Positions 34,352 through 43,779 of a stretch of DNA of 64,000 nucleotides are shown one piece after another. A model generated the notes under the pieces. It did no database searches. It was not told where the DNA came from and saw only the letters and a program-made list of their open reading frames with translations. How positions within the stretch are numbered: position 1 is the stretch's first letter; each line of letters begins with the position of its first letter. Origin of the DNA: Rhodoferax sp. (GTDB lineage Bacteria; Pseudomonadota; Gammaproteobacteria; Burkholderiales; Burkholderiaceae_C); assembly GCA_024236015.1 (NCBI GenBank), contig JACKLK010000003.1, positions 372,001-436,000 on the forward strand. The letters are read 5' to 3'. Made by a program: the position numbers and the translations under genes.

Positions 34352-35659
34352 TCACGCAACGCGGGTGCAGGCGTCCAGCGCCTGGTCGATATCCCACAGG
34401 ATATCGTCGACATGTTCGATGCCCACCGACATGCGGATCATGTCGGGCATCACGCCGGCGTCGCGTTGCTGCTGCGCGTCGAGCTGGCGGTGCGTCGTCG
34501 ACGCCGGATGGATGATCAGCGTGCGCGTGTCGCCGATGTTGGCCAGATGGCTCATGAACTGGGCCGCCTCGATGAAACGCACGCCGGCCTCGAGCCCGCC
34601 CTTGACGCCGAAGGCCAGCAGGCCCGACGCGCCGGGCGCGCCGTCGACGCTGCGCATCTGCCTGCGTACCAGGTCGTGCTGCGGATGGTCGGCCAGGCCC
34701 GGGTAGTTGACCCAGCCCACGCGCGCATCGTCCTTCAGGGCTTGCGCCACCGTGCGCGCATTGGCGCAGTGCCGCTCCATGCGCACGTGCAGGCTCTCGA
34801 CACCCTGCAGGATCTGCCAGGCCGAGAACGGCGACAGCGTCGAGCCGTAGACGCGCAGCACTTCCATGCGTGCGCGCATGCAGTAAGCGAAATCGCCGAA
34901 GGTCTCGTAGAACTTGACGCCGTGGTAACCCGGCGAAGGTTCGGTCATGCCGGGGAACTTGCCGTTGTCCCAGGGAAACTTGCCGCTTTCGACCATCATG
35001 CCGGCCAGCGTCGTGCCGTGGCCGCCCAGGTATTTGGTAGCCGAATGCACGACGATGTCGGCGCCCAACGCCAGCGGGTTGCACAGGAACGGCGACGGCA
35101 CGGTGTTGTCGACGATCAGCGGCACGCCGTGCGCATGGGCGACCTCGGCCACGGCGGCGATGTCGAGCACCACCAGGCTGGGGTTGCCCAGGCTCTCGGC
35201 GAACACCGCACGGGTGTTCGGCCGCATCGCGGCGGCAAAGGCCTGCGGGTCGGTCGCATCGACGAAGCTGGTCTCGATGCCGAAACGTTTCAGGTTGACC
35301 GCCAGCATCGTCACGCTGCCGCCGTACAAGGCGCCGCCGGCGACCACATGGTCGCCCTGCTGCAGGATGGTCATCAAGGCCATCGCCTCGGCCGCCATGC
35401 CGCTGGCAGACGCCAGCCCGGCGCGCCCACCCTCGAGCGCCGCGACCCGCTCCTCGAGCGCCGCGACCGTCGGATTGCTCAGCCGCGAATAGACGTTGCC
35501 GAAGGTCTGCAGGTTGAACAGGCTGGCGGCGTGGTCGGCGCTGTCGAACACGAAGCTGCTGGTCTGGTAGATCGGAAGCGCCCGGGCACCGGTCGCGCTG
35601 TCGGGCACCTGGCCGGCATGGATGGCCAGGGTCTCGGGTTGGAAAACGTGGTCTGCCAT
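34352..35659 (-). CDS. metY: O-acetylhomoserine (thiol)-lyase / O-acetylhomoserine sulfhydrylase
   Basis: 435 residues, the normal length for the PLP-dependent Cys/Met metabolism family of MetY type (longer than MetB). PLP Lys209 lies in VVHSATKYLGGHG; the IYQTSSFVF, YSRLSNPT and TLIIHPASTTH motifs are intact. Makes homocysteine from O-acetylhomoserine and sulfide. Twenty-three bp downstream of a CoA-binding protein gene, a frequent partner in this order. Confidence 0.93.
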   Translation of the reverse strand: MADHVFQPETLAIHAGQVPDSATGARALPIYQTSSFVFDSADHAASLFNLQTFGNVYSRLSNPTVAALEERVAALEGGRAGLASASGMAAEAMALMTILQQGDHVVAGGALYGGSVTMLAVNLKRFGIETSFVDATDPQAFAAAMRPNTRAVFAESLGNPSLVVLDIAAVAEVAHAHGVPLIVDNTVPSPFLCNPLALGADIVVHSATKYLGGHGTTLAGMMVESGKFPWDNGKFPGMTEPSPGYHGVKFYETFGDFAYCMRARMEVLRVYGSTLSPFSAWQILQGVESLHVRMERHCANARTVAQALKDDARVGWVNYPGLADHPQHDLVRRQMRSVDGAPGASGLLAFGVKGGLEAGVRFIEAAQFMSHLANIGDTRTLIIHPASTTHRQLDAQQQRDAGVMPDMIRMSVGIEHVDDILWDIDQALDACTRVA

Positions 35660-35682
35660 GGTATCGATACCTTCGTCGCCGC

Positions 35683-36147
35683 TCAGGCGCGCCGTTTGGC
35701 CGAGATGACCCGGGTGTTGACGCCGATCCAGTTCAGGCCGCCGAACAGGCGCGCGTGTTCGATCTTGACGCAGCGGTCCATGACCGAGGCCAGCCCGTTT
35801 TCGCGCGCCAGACGGTCCGCGTCCTGGTTGACGACGCCGATCTGCTGCCACAGGCACCGGGCCCCGATCGCGACCGCCTGGCGCGCGATCGGCAGCGCGT
35901 CCTCGGTGCGCCGGAACACGTCGACCATGTCGACCGCAAACGGGATCTCGGCCAAGTCGCCATACACCCGCTGGCCGAGGATCTCGCCGCCGGCATACCG
36001 CGGGTTCACCGGCACGACGGTGTAGCCGTGCGACTGCATGTACTTGCTGGCGAAATAACTCGGCCGGTGCCATTCGGCCGACATGCCGACGACGGCGATC
36101 GTGCGGCAGGTGCGCAGGATATGGGTCAACGCGTTGATCGTGGTCAT
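35683..36147 (-). CDS. CoA-binding (succinyl-CoA synthetase alpha-like) domain protein
   Basis: 154 residues, a single Rossmann-type CoA-binding domain (IAVVGMSAEWHRPSYFASKYMQSHGYTVVPVNPRYAG, then VDMVDVFRRTEDA and GVVNQDADRLARENG). Stand-alone versions are of uncertain function and often sit beside O-acetylhomoserine sulfhydrylase genes, as here. ATG at 36147. Divergent from the GST gene across a 233-bp region. Confidence 0.9.
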   Translation of the reverse strand: MTTINALTHILRTCRTIAVVGMSAEWHRPSYFASKYMQSHGYTVVPVNPRYAGGEILGQRVYGDLAEIPFAVDMVDVFRRTEDALPIARQAVAIGARCLWQQIGVVNQDADRLARENGLASVMDRCVKIEHARLFGGLNWIGVNTRVISAKRRA

Positions 36148-36380
36148 GTGTGCTTCCGACTGCTCGATCGGTCCGCCAGCCAGGCAACTTGCCGCCGCGC
36201 ACCGCTGTGCCAGACGATAACAGGCGGGGCCGATGGCTGCGGCCGGCGCATCAATGCGCGCCACAGAACGCATCGATCCCGCCGCGATTTGCCGCTAGCA
36301 TCCAGGTTCGATATCCGCACGGCGCCAGGCCGTTCCCACGGTACGCCGGCCGCCGGCTGTTCCCATCCAAGGAGTCCTCC

Positions 36381-37064
36381 ATGCTCACGCTCTATATCGG
36401 CAACAAGAACTACTCGTCCTGGTCCATGCGGCCCTGGGTGTTGCTCACGCAGGCCGCCATTCCGTTCGAGGAAGTGGTGGTCCGTTTCGACTCCTTCGCG
36501 GCCGATTCGCAGTTCAAGCGCACTGTCGGCGCGCTCAGCCCGGCCGGGAAGGTTCCGGTGCTGGTCGACGACGGCCTCGCAATCTGGGACACCCTGGCCA
36601 TTGCCGAATACCTGGCCGAGAAATTCCCCGACCGCCACCTGTGGCCCCAGGACGTCCGTGCCCGCGCCCGGGCCCGCAGCGTCTGCGCCGAAATGCACGC
36701 GGGCTTCCAGAACCTGCGCGGCGCCTGCGGCATGAACATCGAGGCCGACCTGGCGCAGGCCGGCGCGCTGATCTGGCGCGACCAGCCGGGTGTGCGGGCC
36801 GATGTCGCACGCATCGTCGCCATGTGGACCGAATTGCTGGACGAACACAAGGGCCCGATGTTGTTCGGCCCGTTCTCGATTGCCGATGCGATGTTCGCGC
36901 CGGTGGTGATGCGCCTGACCCGGTTCGCGTTGCCGGTGCCGGAACCCATCAGGGCCTACATGCGCCGGGTCGAAGCCCTGCCCGGCGTCGCGGCCTGGAT
37001 CGACGGCGCCTTGCAGGAGAAGGATTTCCTGGATTTCGAGGAGCCGTACCGCCTCGCCCGCTGA
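36381..37064 (+). CDS. Glutathione S-transferase
   Basis: 227 residues with an N-terminal thioredoxin-fold domain (LTLYIGNKNYSSWSMRPWVLL; NYSSWS is the Ser-type GSH site of the zeta-like/YfcF group) and a helical C-domain. Cytosolic; conjugates or reduces electrophiles with glutathione. AAGGAG lies 6 bp upstream of ATG 36381. Fifty bp upstream of cca on the same strand. Confidence 0.93.
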   Translation: MLTLYIGNKNYSSWSMRPWVLLTQAAIPFEEVVVRFDSFAADSQFKRTVGALSPAGKVPVLVDDGLAIWDTLAIAEYLAEKFPDRHLWPQDVRARARARSVCAEMHAGFQNLRGACGMNIEADLAQAGALIWRDQPGVRADVARIVAMWTELLDEHKGPMLFGPFSIADAMFAPVVMRLTRFALPVPEPIRAYMRRVEALPGVAAWIDGALQEKDFLDFEEPYRLAR

Positions 37065-37113
37065 GCGCGACCACCCGGCCGCCGGCCGGCGCGCGGCACC
37101 TACACTCGTGCCC

Positions 37114-38298
37114 ATGGAAATCTACCTGGTCGGCGGCGCGGTACGCGACACCTTGCTGGGCCTGCCGGTCAAGGACCGGGACTGGGTCGTCGTCGGCGCG
37201 TCACCGCAACAGCTGGTGGACCGCGGCTTCGTGCCCGTGGGCAAGGATTTCCCGGTATTCCTGCACCCGGCCAGCAAGGAGGAATACGCGCTGGCGCGCA
37301 CCGAACGCAACTCGGCGCCCGGCTACAAGGGTTTCACGGTCCATGCCGCGCCCGACGTCACGCTGGAGCAGGACCTGGCCCGGCGCGACCTGACGATCAA
37401 CGCGATGGCGGTCTCCCGCCAGCAACTCGCCGCCGACGGCAGTTTCGACCCCGCAAGCGTCACGCTGGACGACCCCTACCACGGCCAGCGCGACCTGCAG
37501 CGGCGCGTGTTGCGCCATGTCACCGACGCCTTCCACGACGATCCCGTGCGCATATTGCGGGTCGCGCGTTTCGCCGCCCGCTTCGACGACTTCCGCGTCG
37601 CCGACGAAACCCTGGCACTGATGCGCTCCATGGTGGCCAACGGCGAGGTCGATGCGCTGGTGGCCGAACGGGTCTGGCAGGAACTGGCGCGCGGCCTGAT
37701 GGAGGACACGCCCTCGCGCATGCTGCAGGTGCTGGCCGACTGCGACGCGCTGGCCCACCTGCTGCCCGAACTGACGGGCACGCCAGCCGAGGCCGGATCG
37801 GCGGTGCAGCTCGGCGCCCGGCTGATCGACGAGGCCGCCTGCGAACAGGCGCCGCTGAGCGTGCGTTTCGCCAGCCTGTGCCGCGCCGTGGCCGACCCAC
37901 CGCGCATCGCCGCCCTGTGCGCACGGCTGCGCGCACCCAACGACTGCCGCGACCTCGCGCTGCTGGCCGCACGCGAGAACGCCGCCATCGACGACAGCGG
38001 CGACCGTGACGCGGCCGGCCTGGTCGCGCTGATCGAACGCTGCGACGCCCTGCGCAAGCCGGCACGGTTCCACGAACTGCTGCAGGTCTGCGCCATCGGC
38101 GCCATCGTCGACGCCCGCATCGGCGCCGATGCGTACCCGCCGCTGCGCCGCCTGCACACGGCACTGGCGGCGGCGCAGGCGGTTCCCACCGATGCGATCG
38201 CGCGCCGGGAGATGGCCGCCGGCCGGAGCGGGCCGGCCGTCGGCGCGGCCATCCATGCCGCACGGGTCGAGGCGGTAGCCGCCGTCAGCGCAGCCTGA
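37114..38298 (+). CDS. cca: Multifunctional CCA tRNA nucleotidyltransferase
   Basis: 394 residues from ATG 37114 (a GTG at 37108 is possible). Adds or repairs the 3'-CCA of tRNAs. The nucleotidyltransferase motifs are YLVGGAVRD near the start, DRDWVVVGA (catalytic acidic residues) and RRDLTINAMA. The HD domain found in longer Cca proteins is reduced or absent here. Separated from the OYE gene by convergent 3' ends. Confidence 0.95.
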   Translation: MEIYLVGGAVRDTLLGLPVKDRDWVVVGASPQQLVDRGFVPVGKDFPVFLHPASKEEYALARTERNSAPGYKGFTVHAAPDVTLEQDLARRDLTINAMAVSRQQLAADGSFDPASVTLDDPYHGQRDLQRRVLRHVTDAFHDDPVRILRVARFAARFDDFRVADETLALMRSMVANGEVDALVAERVWQELARGLMEDTPSRMLQVLADCDALAHLLPELTGTPAEAGSAVQLGARLIDEAACEQAPLSVRFASLCRAVADPPRIAALCARLRAPNDCRDLALLAARENAAIDDSGDRDAAGLVALIERCDALRKPARFHELLQVCAIGAIVDARIGADAYPPLRRLHTALAAAQAVPTDAIARREMAAGRSGPAVGAAIHAARVEAVAAVSAA

Positions 38299-38324
38299 CG
38301 GCGCCGCGGGCCGCGCGCAGGGCC

Positions 38325-39437
38325 TCAGCGCATGCCCAGCACCGTCTTGCCGAACACGTCGGCGTGTTCGCGCGGCGGCGAACGCCAGTATTGCGGCGGT
38401 GCCGTGACCTGGCCGCCGAGTTCGGCCGCCGCATGCCAGGGCCAGCGCGCGTCGAAGATGATGCCGCGCGCAATCGCCACCAGGTCCGCCTGCCCGCTGG
38501 CGATGATGGCCTGCGCCTGGGACGGTTCGGTGATCAGGCCGACGGCGATCGTCGTGACGCCGGTTTCCTCGCGGATCCGTTGCGCGAACGGCACCTGGTA
38601 ACCGGGGCCCAGCGTGATCTTCTGCGCCGGCGAGATGCCGCCGCTGGACGCGTCGATCCAGTCGACGCCACGCGCCTGGAGCTGGCGCACGAACACCAGC
38701 GTCTGCTCGATGTCCCAGCCACCGTCGATCCAGTCCGTGGCGGAAACCCGCACGCCGACCGGCTTGTCGTCGGGAAACGCGGCGCGCACGGCGTCGAACA
38801 CCTCGAGCGGGAACCGCATCCGGTTCTCCAGCGAACCGCCGTAGGCGTCGTCGCGCCGGTTGGCGATCGGCGACAGGAACGCGTGCAGCAGGTAGCCGTG
38901 CGCGGCATGCAACTCGATGCCGTCCAGGCCGAGCCGGGCCGCGCGGCGGGCGCTGGCCGCGAACGCATCGCGGATCCGTTGCAGGCCGGCGGCGTCCAGC
39001 GCCAGCGGCGCCGTCTCGCCATCGCGGATCGGCACGGCGGACGGGGCGTGCGCCAGCCAGCCGCCATCGTCCAGCGGTATCTGCTGGCCGCCGTTCCAGG
39101 GCTCCCGGCTCGAGGCCTTGCGGCCGGCATGGCCGAGCTGCACGATGACCGGCATGGCGCTGTAGCGACGGACCGACTCCAGCACGCCGCCCAGGGCCGC
39201 TTCGGTCGCGTCGTTCCACAGGCCCAGGTCGCCGGGCGTGATGCGGCCCTCGGACTCGACGGCGGTGGCCTCGATGCACAACATGCCCGCCCCCGACAGC
39301 GCCAGCTGGCCCAGGTGCATCAGGTGCCAGGGCTGGGCCTGGCCATCGACGGCGGAATACTGGCACATCGGCGAGACGACGATACGGTTGGGCAACTGGA
39401 CGCTGCGCAGGGCAAAAGGCGAGAACAAGGCGCTCAT
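38325..39437 (-). CDS. NADH:flavin oxidoreductase, Old Yellow Enzyme (YqjM-like)
   Basis: 370 residues. The thermophilic-like/YqjM group signature Cys25 (SPMCQYS) and the substrate-binding His177 and His180 (ELHAAHGYLLHAFLSPIANRRDDAYGGS) are present. FMN-dependent reduction of activated C=C bonds. A 145-bp gap separates it from the DHDPS-family gene upstream, so it may be a separate unit. Confidence 0.94.
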   Translation of the reverse strand: MSALFSPFALRSVQLPNRIVVSPMCQYSAVDGQAQPWHLMHLGQLALSGAGMLCIEATAVESEGRITPGDLGLWNDATEAALGGVLESVRRYSAMPVIVQLGHAGRKASSREPWNGGQQIPLDDGGWLAHAPSAVPIRDGETAPLALDAAGLQRIRDAFAASARRAARLGLDGIELHAAHGYLLHAFLSPIANRRDDAYGGSLENRMRFPLEVFDAVRAAFPDDKPVGVRVSATDWIDGGWDIEQTLVFVRQLQARGVDWIDASSGGISPAQKITLGPGYQVPFAQRIREETGVTTIAVGLITEPSQAQAIIASGQADLVAIARGIIFDARWPWHAAAELGGQVTAPPQYWRSPPREHADVFGKTVLGMR

Positions 39438-39582
39438 GCGGATTCCTGTACGGTGATGACAACCCGCATTCTCGCAAGCGGCGTCGACCCGTGCCGCGGC
39501 GCCGTGCGATGTCCCTCGGCCGCCGCGCACGCGACACACCCGCACCCGGATCGCAGCCGCCACGGGTGGCGAAGGGCGGCCG

Positions 39583-40518
39583 CTAGGTCCGGTCGTGTGC
39601 GATCAGGCCCTGTGCCCGGCACAGCTGCGCAATCGCGCGTCGTTCGTCGGCCTCGATGCCCAGTTGCGGTTCGCGGCAGGCCGCCGACGGAAACAGGCCT
39701 TGCAGGCGCAACACCTCCTTCATGCGCGGGCGGAAGTCGCGGATCGGCAAGCGCCAGCAATACCGAGCGATCGGACCGAGCTGGTCCCAGATGGCACGCG
39801 CCGCGGCCAGTTCACCGACATGCACGGCATGGTGCATGGCCACGAGTTCGCGCGTGGCGGTGCCGGCAAAGCCGATCAGGGCGCCATGGCAGCCCATCAG
39901 CATGGCCTCGAAGATGAAGGTGTCGCTGCCGGTGAGCACGCCGATCGGATGCTTCAACCCTCGCGCGACCTCGATCGTCTGCAGCGTCTGGCCGACGTCG
40001 AAGCTGGCCTCCTTGATCGCCACCAGCTGCGGTATCTCGGCCATGGCCCGCAGGATCTCGGGCGTGTAGTCCGGCCCCCAGCCCTTGGGAAACTGGAAAC
40101 AGACCATGGGCAGGTCCGCCGCCTGCGCAATGGCACGGTGGAATCGCACGATCATCTCGCTGGGCACCGGCGCACCGCTGAAGGTGGGAAACGGCGGGAA
40201 CACCGTCAGGCCCTGGGCGCCCGCATCGCGCAGCCGCGCGGCCTTGCTCGCCGCGGCCCGCGTCGAGCCGGCGACCACGCCCGAGAACAGCGGCACGCGG
40301 CCATCCACGACAGCGCGGCAGACACGGATGATGCGCAGCTGTTCGTCGTCGTCGAGCGCGATCACCTCGGAGGCGTCGACATTCATGACGATGCCCGCCG
40401 GCTGCTGCGCGGCGATCCAGTCGATATACCGCTCCAGCGTCGGCCAGTCGATGTCACCGCCATCGACCATCGGCAACATCGGAGCGGCGATCACGCCGGT
40501 GAAGGGTCTGTGGTGCAT
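39583..40518 (-). CDS. Dihydrodipicolinate synthase-family aldolase/hydro-lyase
   Basis: 311 residues, TIM barrel with Schiff-base Lys169 (VAIKEASFD). The Tyr of DapA (YN.P) is replaced by Phe141 (CFQFPKG), and the GTTGE loop by MNVDASEV, so it is not DapA; a catabolic aldolase or dehydratase of the same superfamily is likely. Last gene of the cupin-permease-binding protein-ATPase unit, 19 bp after the ATPase. Probably acts on the imported compound. Confidence 0.88.
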   Translation of the reverse strand: MHHRPFTGVIAAPMLPMVDGGDIDWPTLERYIDWIAAQQPAGIVMNVDASEVIALDDDEQLRIIRVCRAVVDGRVPLFSGVVAGSTRAAASKAARLRDAGAQGLTVFPPFPTFSGAPVPSEMIVRFHRAIAQAADLPMVCFQFPKGWGPDYTPEILRAMAEIPQLVAIKEASFDVGQTLQTIEVARGLKHPIGVLTGSDTFIFEAMLMGCHGALIGFAGTATRELVAMHHAVHVGELAAARAIWDQLGPIARYCWRLPIRDFRPRMKEVLRLQGLFPSAACREPQLGIEADERRAIAQLCRAQGLIAHDRT

Positions 40519-40537
40519 GGCTGCGTCTCCTGGCCGG

Positions 40538-41335
40538 TCAATACCGGATCACCCCGTTGCGCATGAAACACTCGGTGATCTCGTCGCAATATTCGGTGAA
40601 GCGGGCGCTGCCGACCACGGCCTGGTTGCGTGGCCGCTCGAGCGCGATCGGGATGATCTTCTCGATCCGGCCCGGCCGCGGCGTCATCACGACGACCCGA
40701 TCCGCCAGCGCGACCGCCTCGGAAATGCCGTGCGTGACGAAGATCAGCGTGTGGCGCTGGCGCAGCCACAATTTCTCGAGGTCGATGCGCATCTGTTCCC
40801 GCGTCAGCGCGTCCAGCGCGCCGAACGGCTCGTCCATCATCAGCAGGGTCGGATCGTGGATCAGTGCGCGCACGATGGCCACGCGCTGGCGCATGCCGCC
40901 CGACAGCTCGCGCGGCCGCCGGTCCTGGAAGTCGCCGAGACCGACATCGGCCAGCAGTTGCTTCGCCCGGTCGCGGTACTGGTTGGCGTCCAGGCCGCGC
41001 AGTTCGAGCTGGATCAGCACGTTGTCGAGCACGTTGCGCCAGTCCAGCAGCACCGGGCTCTGGAACACGATGCCCAGGTCGGTCTGCGGGCCGGTCACGT
41101 CGCGGCCACCCACCTGCACCACGCCGGAGGAGAACGGCAACAGCCCGGCGACGATGCGCAGCATCGTGCTCTTGCCGCAGCCCGAGGGACCGACCACGGC
41201 CACCAGTTCGCCGGCGCGCACCTCGAGATCGAGTCCGTCCAGGGCATGGGTGACCATGCCGGCACGCTCGAACCTCTGTTGCAGGTCGCGGATGGCGATA
41301 TGGACCGATCCGCCCGCACCGCGCGGATCGGTCAT
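40538..41335 (-). CDS. ABC transporter ATP-binding protein, SsuB/TauB type
   Basis: 265 residues from ATG 41335; an in-frame GTG at 41374, two bases after the binding-protein stop, would add 13 residues. Walker A GPSGCGKS is at 49-56, LSGGM at 144-148 and the DEP Walker B end is intact. The MTPRPGRIE segment is typical of NMT1-type importers. Works with the permease at 42382 and the binding protein at 41377. Confidence 0.93.
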   Translation of the reverse strand: MTDPRGAGGSVHIAIRDLQQRFERAGMVTHALDGLDLEVRAGELVAVVGPSGCGKSTMLRIVAGLLPFSSGVVQVGGRDVTGPQTDLGIVFQSPVLLDWRNVLDNVLIQLELRGLDANQYRDRAKQLLADVGLGDFQDRRPRELSGGMRQRVAIVRALIHDPTLLMMDEPFGALDALTREQMRIDLEKLWLRQRHTLIFVTHGISEAVALADRVVVMTPRPGRIEKIIPIALERPRNQAVVGSARFTEYCDEITECFMRNGVIRY

Positions 41336-41376
41336 CGAAGCCGGCGGGGCGGTGTCGTGCTGCTGCGGCAACACGC

Positions 41377-42342
41377 TCACTTGGGCAGGAACTCGTTGGT
41401 GTGGAAGGTGGTCCACGGCTCCTTGGTGTCGAGATCGCGGTACTGCTTGAGCAGGCTGATGGTCTGCTCCCAGTCGGCCTGCGCGCCCATGCCGATGCGT
41501 CCCTTGGAGTTCGGCGAGTCGAGCAGCTCGAAGTCGACCATCATCTGGTCGAGCGTGGACTGCCGGTTCAGGTCGGGCTTGACCTTCATCGCGGCATCGA
41601 CCGCCGCGTTCGGGTTCTTCTTGGCCTCCTCCCACGAGCGCACCGACGCCTTGACGAAGCGGCGCACCAGGTCGGGCTTGTTCTTGATCGTGCTGGTGGT
41701 GGTCAGGATGGTCATGCCGACGATGTTGGCCCCGTGATCGGCATACCGCAGGGCGGCCGGCTCCTGGCCCTTGTACTTGATCAGGAAGTACTGGTCGTCG
41801 GCGCCGCCGAGCAGGGCGTCGACCTTCTTCTCGAGCACGGAGACCACCTTGGCCGCGGGATCGACCTGCACGAAGCGGATCTTGTTCATGTCGAGCTTGT
41901 TGTGCGCGGCCAGGGCTCGGAACAGCTGGCCGAGCGGATCGCCCGGCGACACCGCAAAGGACTTGCCCTCGAGATCCTTGGGTGTCCTGATGCCGGTCGA
42001 GGCCAGCGACACCACCGAGAAGCCGGTGGAGTTGAGCAGCGACATCACCGACTTGACCTCCGCCCCCTTGGACGCGGTGGTGATCAGGCTCGACGAGTCG
42101 GCCATGCCGAAGGTGTCGGAGCCGGCCGCGACCACCTGCACCGTGTTGCCGGAGCCGCGGCCTTCGTTGATCGTCAGGTCGATGCCTTCCTGCTTGAAGA
42201 AGCCCATGTCCTTGCCGTAGTAATACGGCACGTGCAGGCCGCCCAGGTACCAGTTCAGCCGCAGCGAGACGGCGTCCTGGGCCGAGGCCAGGCTGGCGGA
42301 GACGGCCAGGGTGGCCGCCAGAAGCAGATGGATGATGCGCAT
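41377..42342 (-). CDS. ABC transporter substrate-binding protein, NMT1/ThiY type
   Basis: 321 residues with a signal peptide (IIHLLLAATLAVSASLASA). The mature start VSLRLNWYLGGLHVPYYYGKDMGFFKQEGIDLTINEGRGSGNT is the NMT1/THI5-like pattern seen in pyrimidine-precursor and riboflavin-type binding proteins. Periplasmic capture of a small heterocycle or aromatic is inferred. Followed closely by the ATPase. Confidence 0.92.
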   Translation of the reverse strand: MRIIHLLLAATLAVSASLASAQDAVSLRLNWYLGGLHVPYYYGKDMGFFKQEGIDLTINEGRGSGNTVQVVAAGSDTFGMADSSSLITTASKGAEVKSVMSLLNSTGFSVVSLASTGIRTPKDLEGKSFAVSPGDPLGQLFRALAAHNKLDMNKIRFVQVDPAAKVVSVLEKKVDALLGGADDQYFLIKYKGQEPAALRYADHGANIVGMTILTTTSTIKNKPDLVRRFVKASVRSWEEAKKNPNAAVDAAMKVKPDLNRQSTLDQMMVDFELLDSPNSKGRIGMGAQADWEQTISLLKQYRDLDTKEPWTTFHTNEFLPK

Positions 42343-42381
42343 GAATGTCTCCTCGTCAGTTTTCGCCCTACCAAAAAAACC

Positions 42382-43209
42382 TCACAACGTCGTGCTGTTG
42401 AGCTGGTTCTGCGACGTATGCCAGGGAATCGTGATGCGTTCGATGAATTCGACCGTGTAGTACACCGCCAGGCCGATGAAGCTGAGCAGGAAGATCACGG
42501 CGAACACCATCGGCGTGTCGAGGTTGCCGTTGTATTGCAGCAGCAGGTAGCCCAGGCCGCGATCGGAGGCGACGAATTCGGCCACGATGGCGGCCGTGGC
42601 GGACAGCGCCGCGCCGACCTTCATGCCGGTGAAGATGTCGGGCAGGGCCTGCGGCAGCCGGATCTTGGCGAACAGCTTCCAGCCGCTGGCACCGGTGGTA
42701 CGCGCGAAGTCGGCGATCTCCGGATCGACCGCCTTGAAACCGGCGATGCTGGACACGACGATCGGGAAGAACGACAACAGGAAGACGATGAGCAGCTTGG
42801 GCGTGTAGCCGAAGCCGAACCAGATGATGAACAGCGGCGCAATCGCGATCTTGGGCACGATCTGCAGGAACACGACCACCGGGTAGACCGCGTTCTCCAT
42901 GAAACGCGAATAGGTGACGGCCAGCGCGAACGGAATGCTCACCAGCACCGCCATCAGGTAGCCCCCCAGGATCTCCTGGGTCGTGACCCAGGCGCCGTCC
43001 ATCACGGTCGGCATGCGCTTGGTGAACTCCAACCAGATCTTCGTGGGCGGCGGCAGCAGGTATTCCTTGACGCCGAGCACCCGCACCGCGACCTCCCACA
43101 ACACCAGCAGGCCCAGCGCCAGCAGCAAGGCGCCCATGCGCTGGCGCAACCAGCGGGTGAAGGCGTTGTTGCGCGGCGCCGGTGCTGCGGCCACCGCCGT
43201 GGTGCTCAT
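42382..43209 (-). CDS. ABC transporter permease, SsuC/ThiX type
   Basis: 275 residues with about six membrane segments and the coupling loop DFARTTGASGWKLFAKIRLPQALPDIFTG. Its ATG overlaps the cupin stop (ATGA). Inner-membrane channel for the importer encoded here; the binding-protein gene starts 39 bp downstream. Confidence 0.92.
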   Translation of the reverse strand: MSTTAVAAAPAPRNNAFTRWLRQRMGALLLALGLLVLWEVAVRVLGVKEYLLPPPTKIWLEFTKRMPTVMDGAWVTTQEILGGYLMAVLVSIPFALAVTYSRFMENAVYPVVVFLQIVPKIAIAPLFIIWFGFGYTPKLLIVFLLSFFPIVVSSIAGFKAVDPEIADFARTTGASGWKLFAKIRLPQALPDIFTGMKVGAALSATAAIVAEFVASDRGLGYLLLQYNGNLDTPMVFAVIFLLSFIGLAVYYTVEFIERITIPWHTSQNQLNSTTL

Positions 43210-43658
43210 GGGGCTCCCACGGCAGCAGGGCCGAGGTCCTGGGTGCCGAACACCGCCGGCATGTTGATCTCGATCAGTTCGAGATCGTCCGACCGGGCCA
43301 CCACGTTGTGCGGAACACCGCCAGGTTGCGACAGGCAGGCACCGGCGTGCACGGTGACCTCGTCGTCGATGCCGGCGAAGCGGAAACGGATCCAGCCGCG
43401 CAACACGTAGTTGAAGTGGCCGCTCATGTCGTGCCAGTGCCAGCCGGTCTCCTTGTCGAACGGCGCAATGGCCCGGATGTGGCGCGCGCCGATACGACCC
43501 TGCGTGCTGGCGGCCAGCCCCAGGTCGCGGTATTCGACGTCGGCCCGGGGGCCGTCGCGGGTGAAGGCCGCATCGGACAGGGCAACCAGGCCGAACAGCG
43601 AGCGCGCCTCTTCCAGCCGCAACGGGCCCGGGTAGTTCGGCATCGTGTCGTCCTGCAT
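43206..43658 (-). CDS. Cupin-domain protein
   Basis: 150 residues from ATG 43658. A single cupin domain with His-rich motif GWHWHDMSGHFNYVL (metal site) and GGVPHNVV (second motif). First gene of the ABC/DHDPS operon, immediately behind the IclR-type palindrome. Could be a small dioxygenase, isomerase or binding protein acting on the imported compound. Confidence 0.88.
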   Translation of the reverse strand: MQDDTMPNYPGPLRLEEARSLFGLVALSDAAFTRDGPRADVEYRDLGLAASTQGRIGARHIRAIAPFDKETGWHWHDMSGHFNYVLRGWIRFRFAGIDDEVTVHAGACLSQPGGVPHNVVARSDDLELIEINMPAVFGTQDLGPAAVGAP

Positions 43659-43688
43659 GTGATCAACCTCGAATTCATGGTAGCACAT

Positions 43689-43709
43689 TAATGGAACAAT
43701 GTTCCATTA
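43689..43709. promoter_or_regulatory. IclR-type operator palindrome between divergent promoters
   Basis: Two perfect 10-bp arms, TAATGGAACA and its complement, around a single central A. The TGGAAC core matches the style of IclR-family sites. It lies between the cupin operon and the IclR gene and would control both. The longer upstream open frame of the IclR gene runs through it, which argues for the later start at 43780. Confidence 0.75.
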
Positions 43710-43779
43710 CAATGCGACGACCTATGAAACGCTCGCATTGCGGTCCGGCAGATCCCCGCCCTGCCCCGACCTTCCGGCC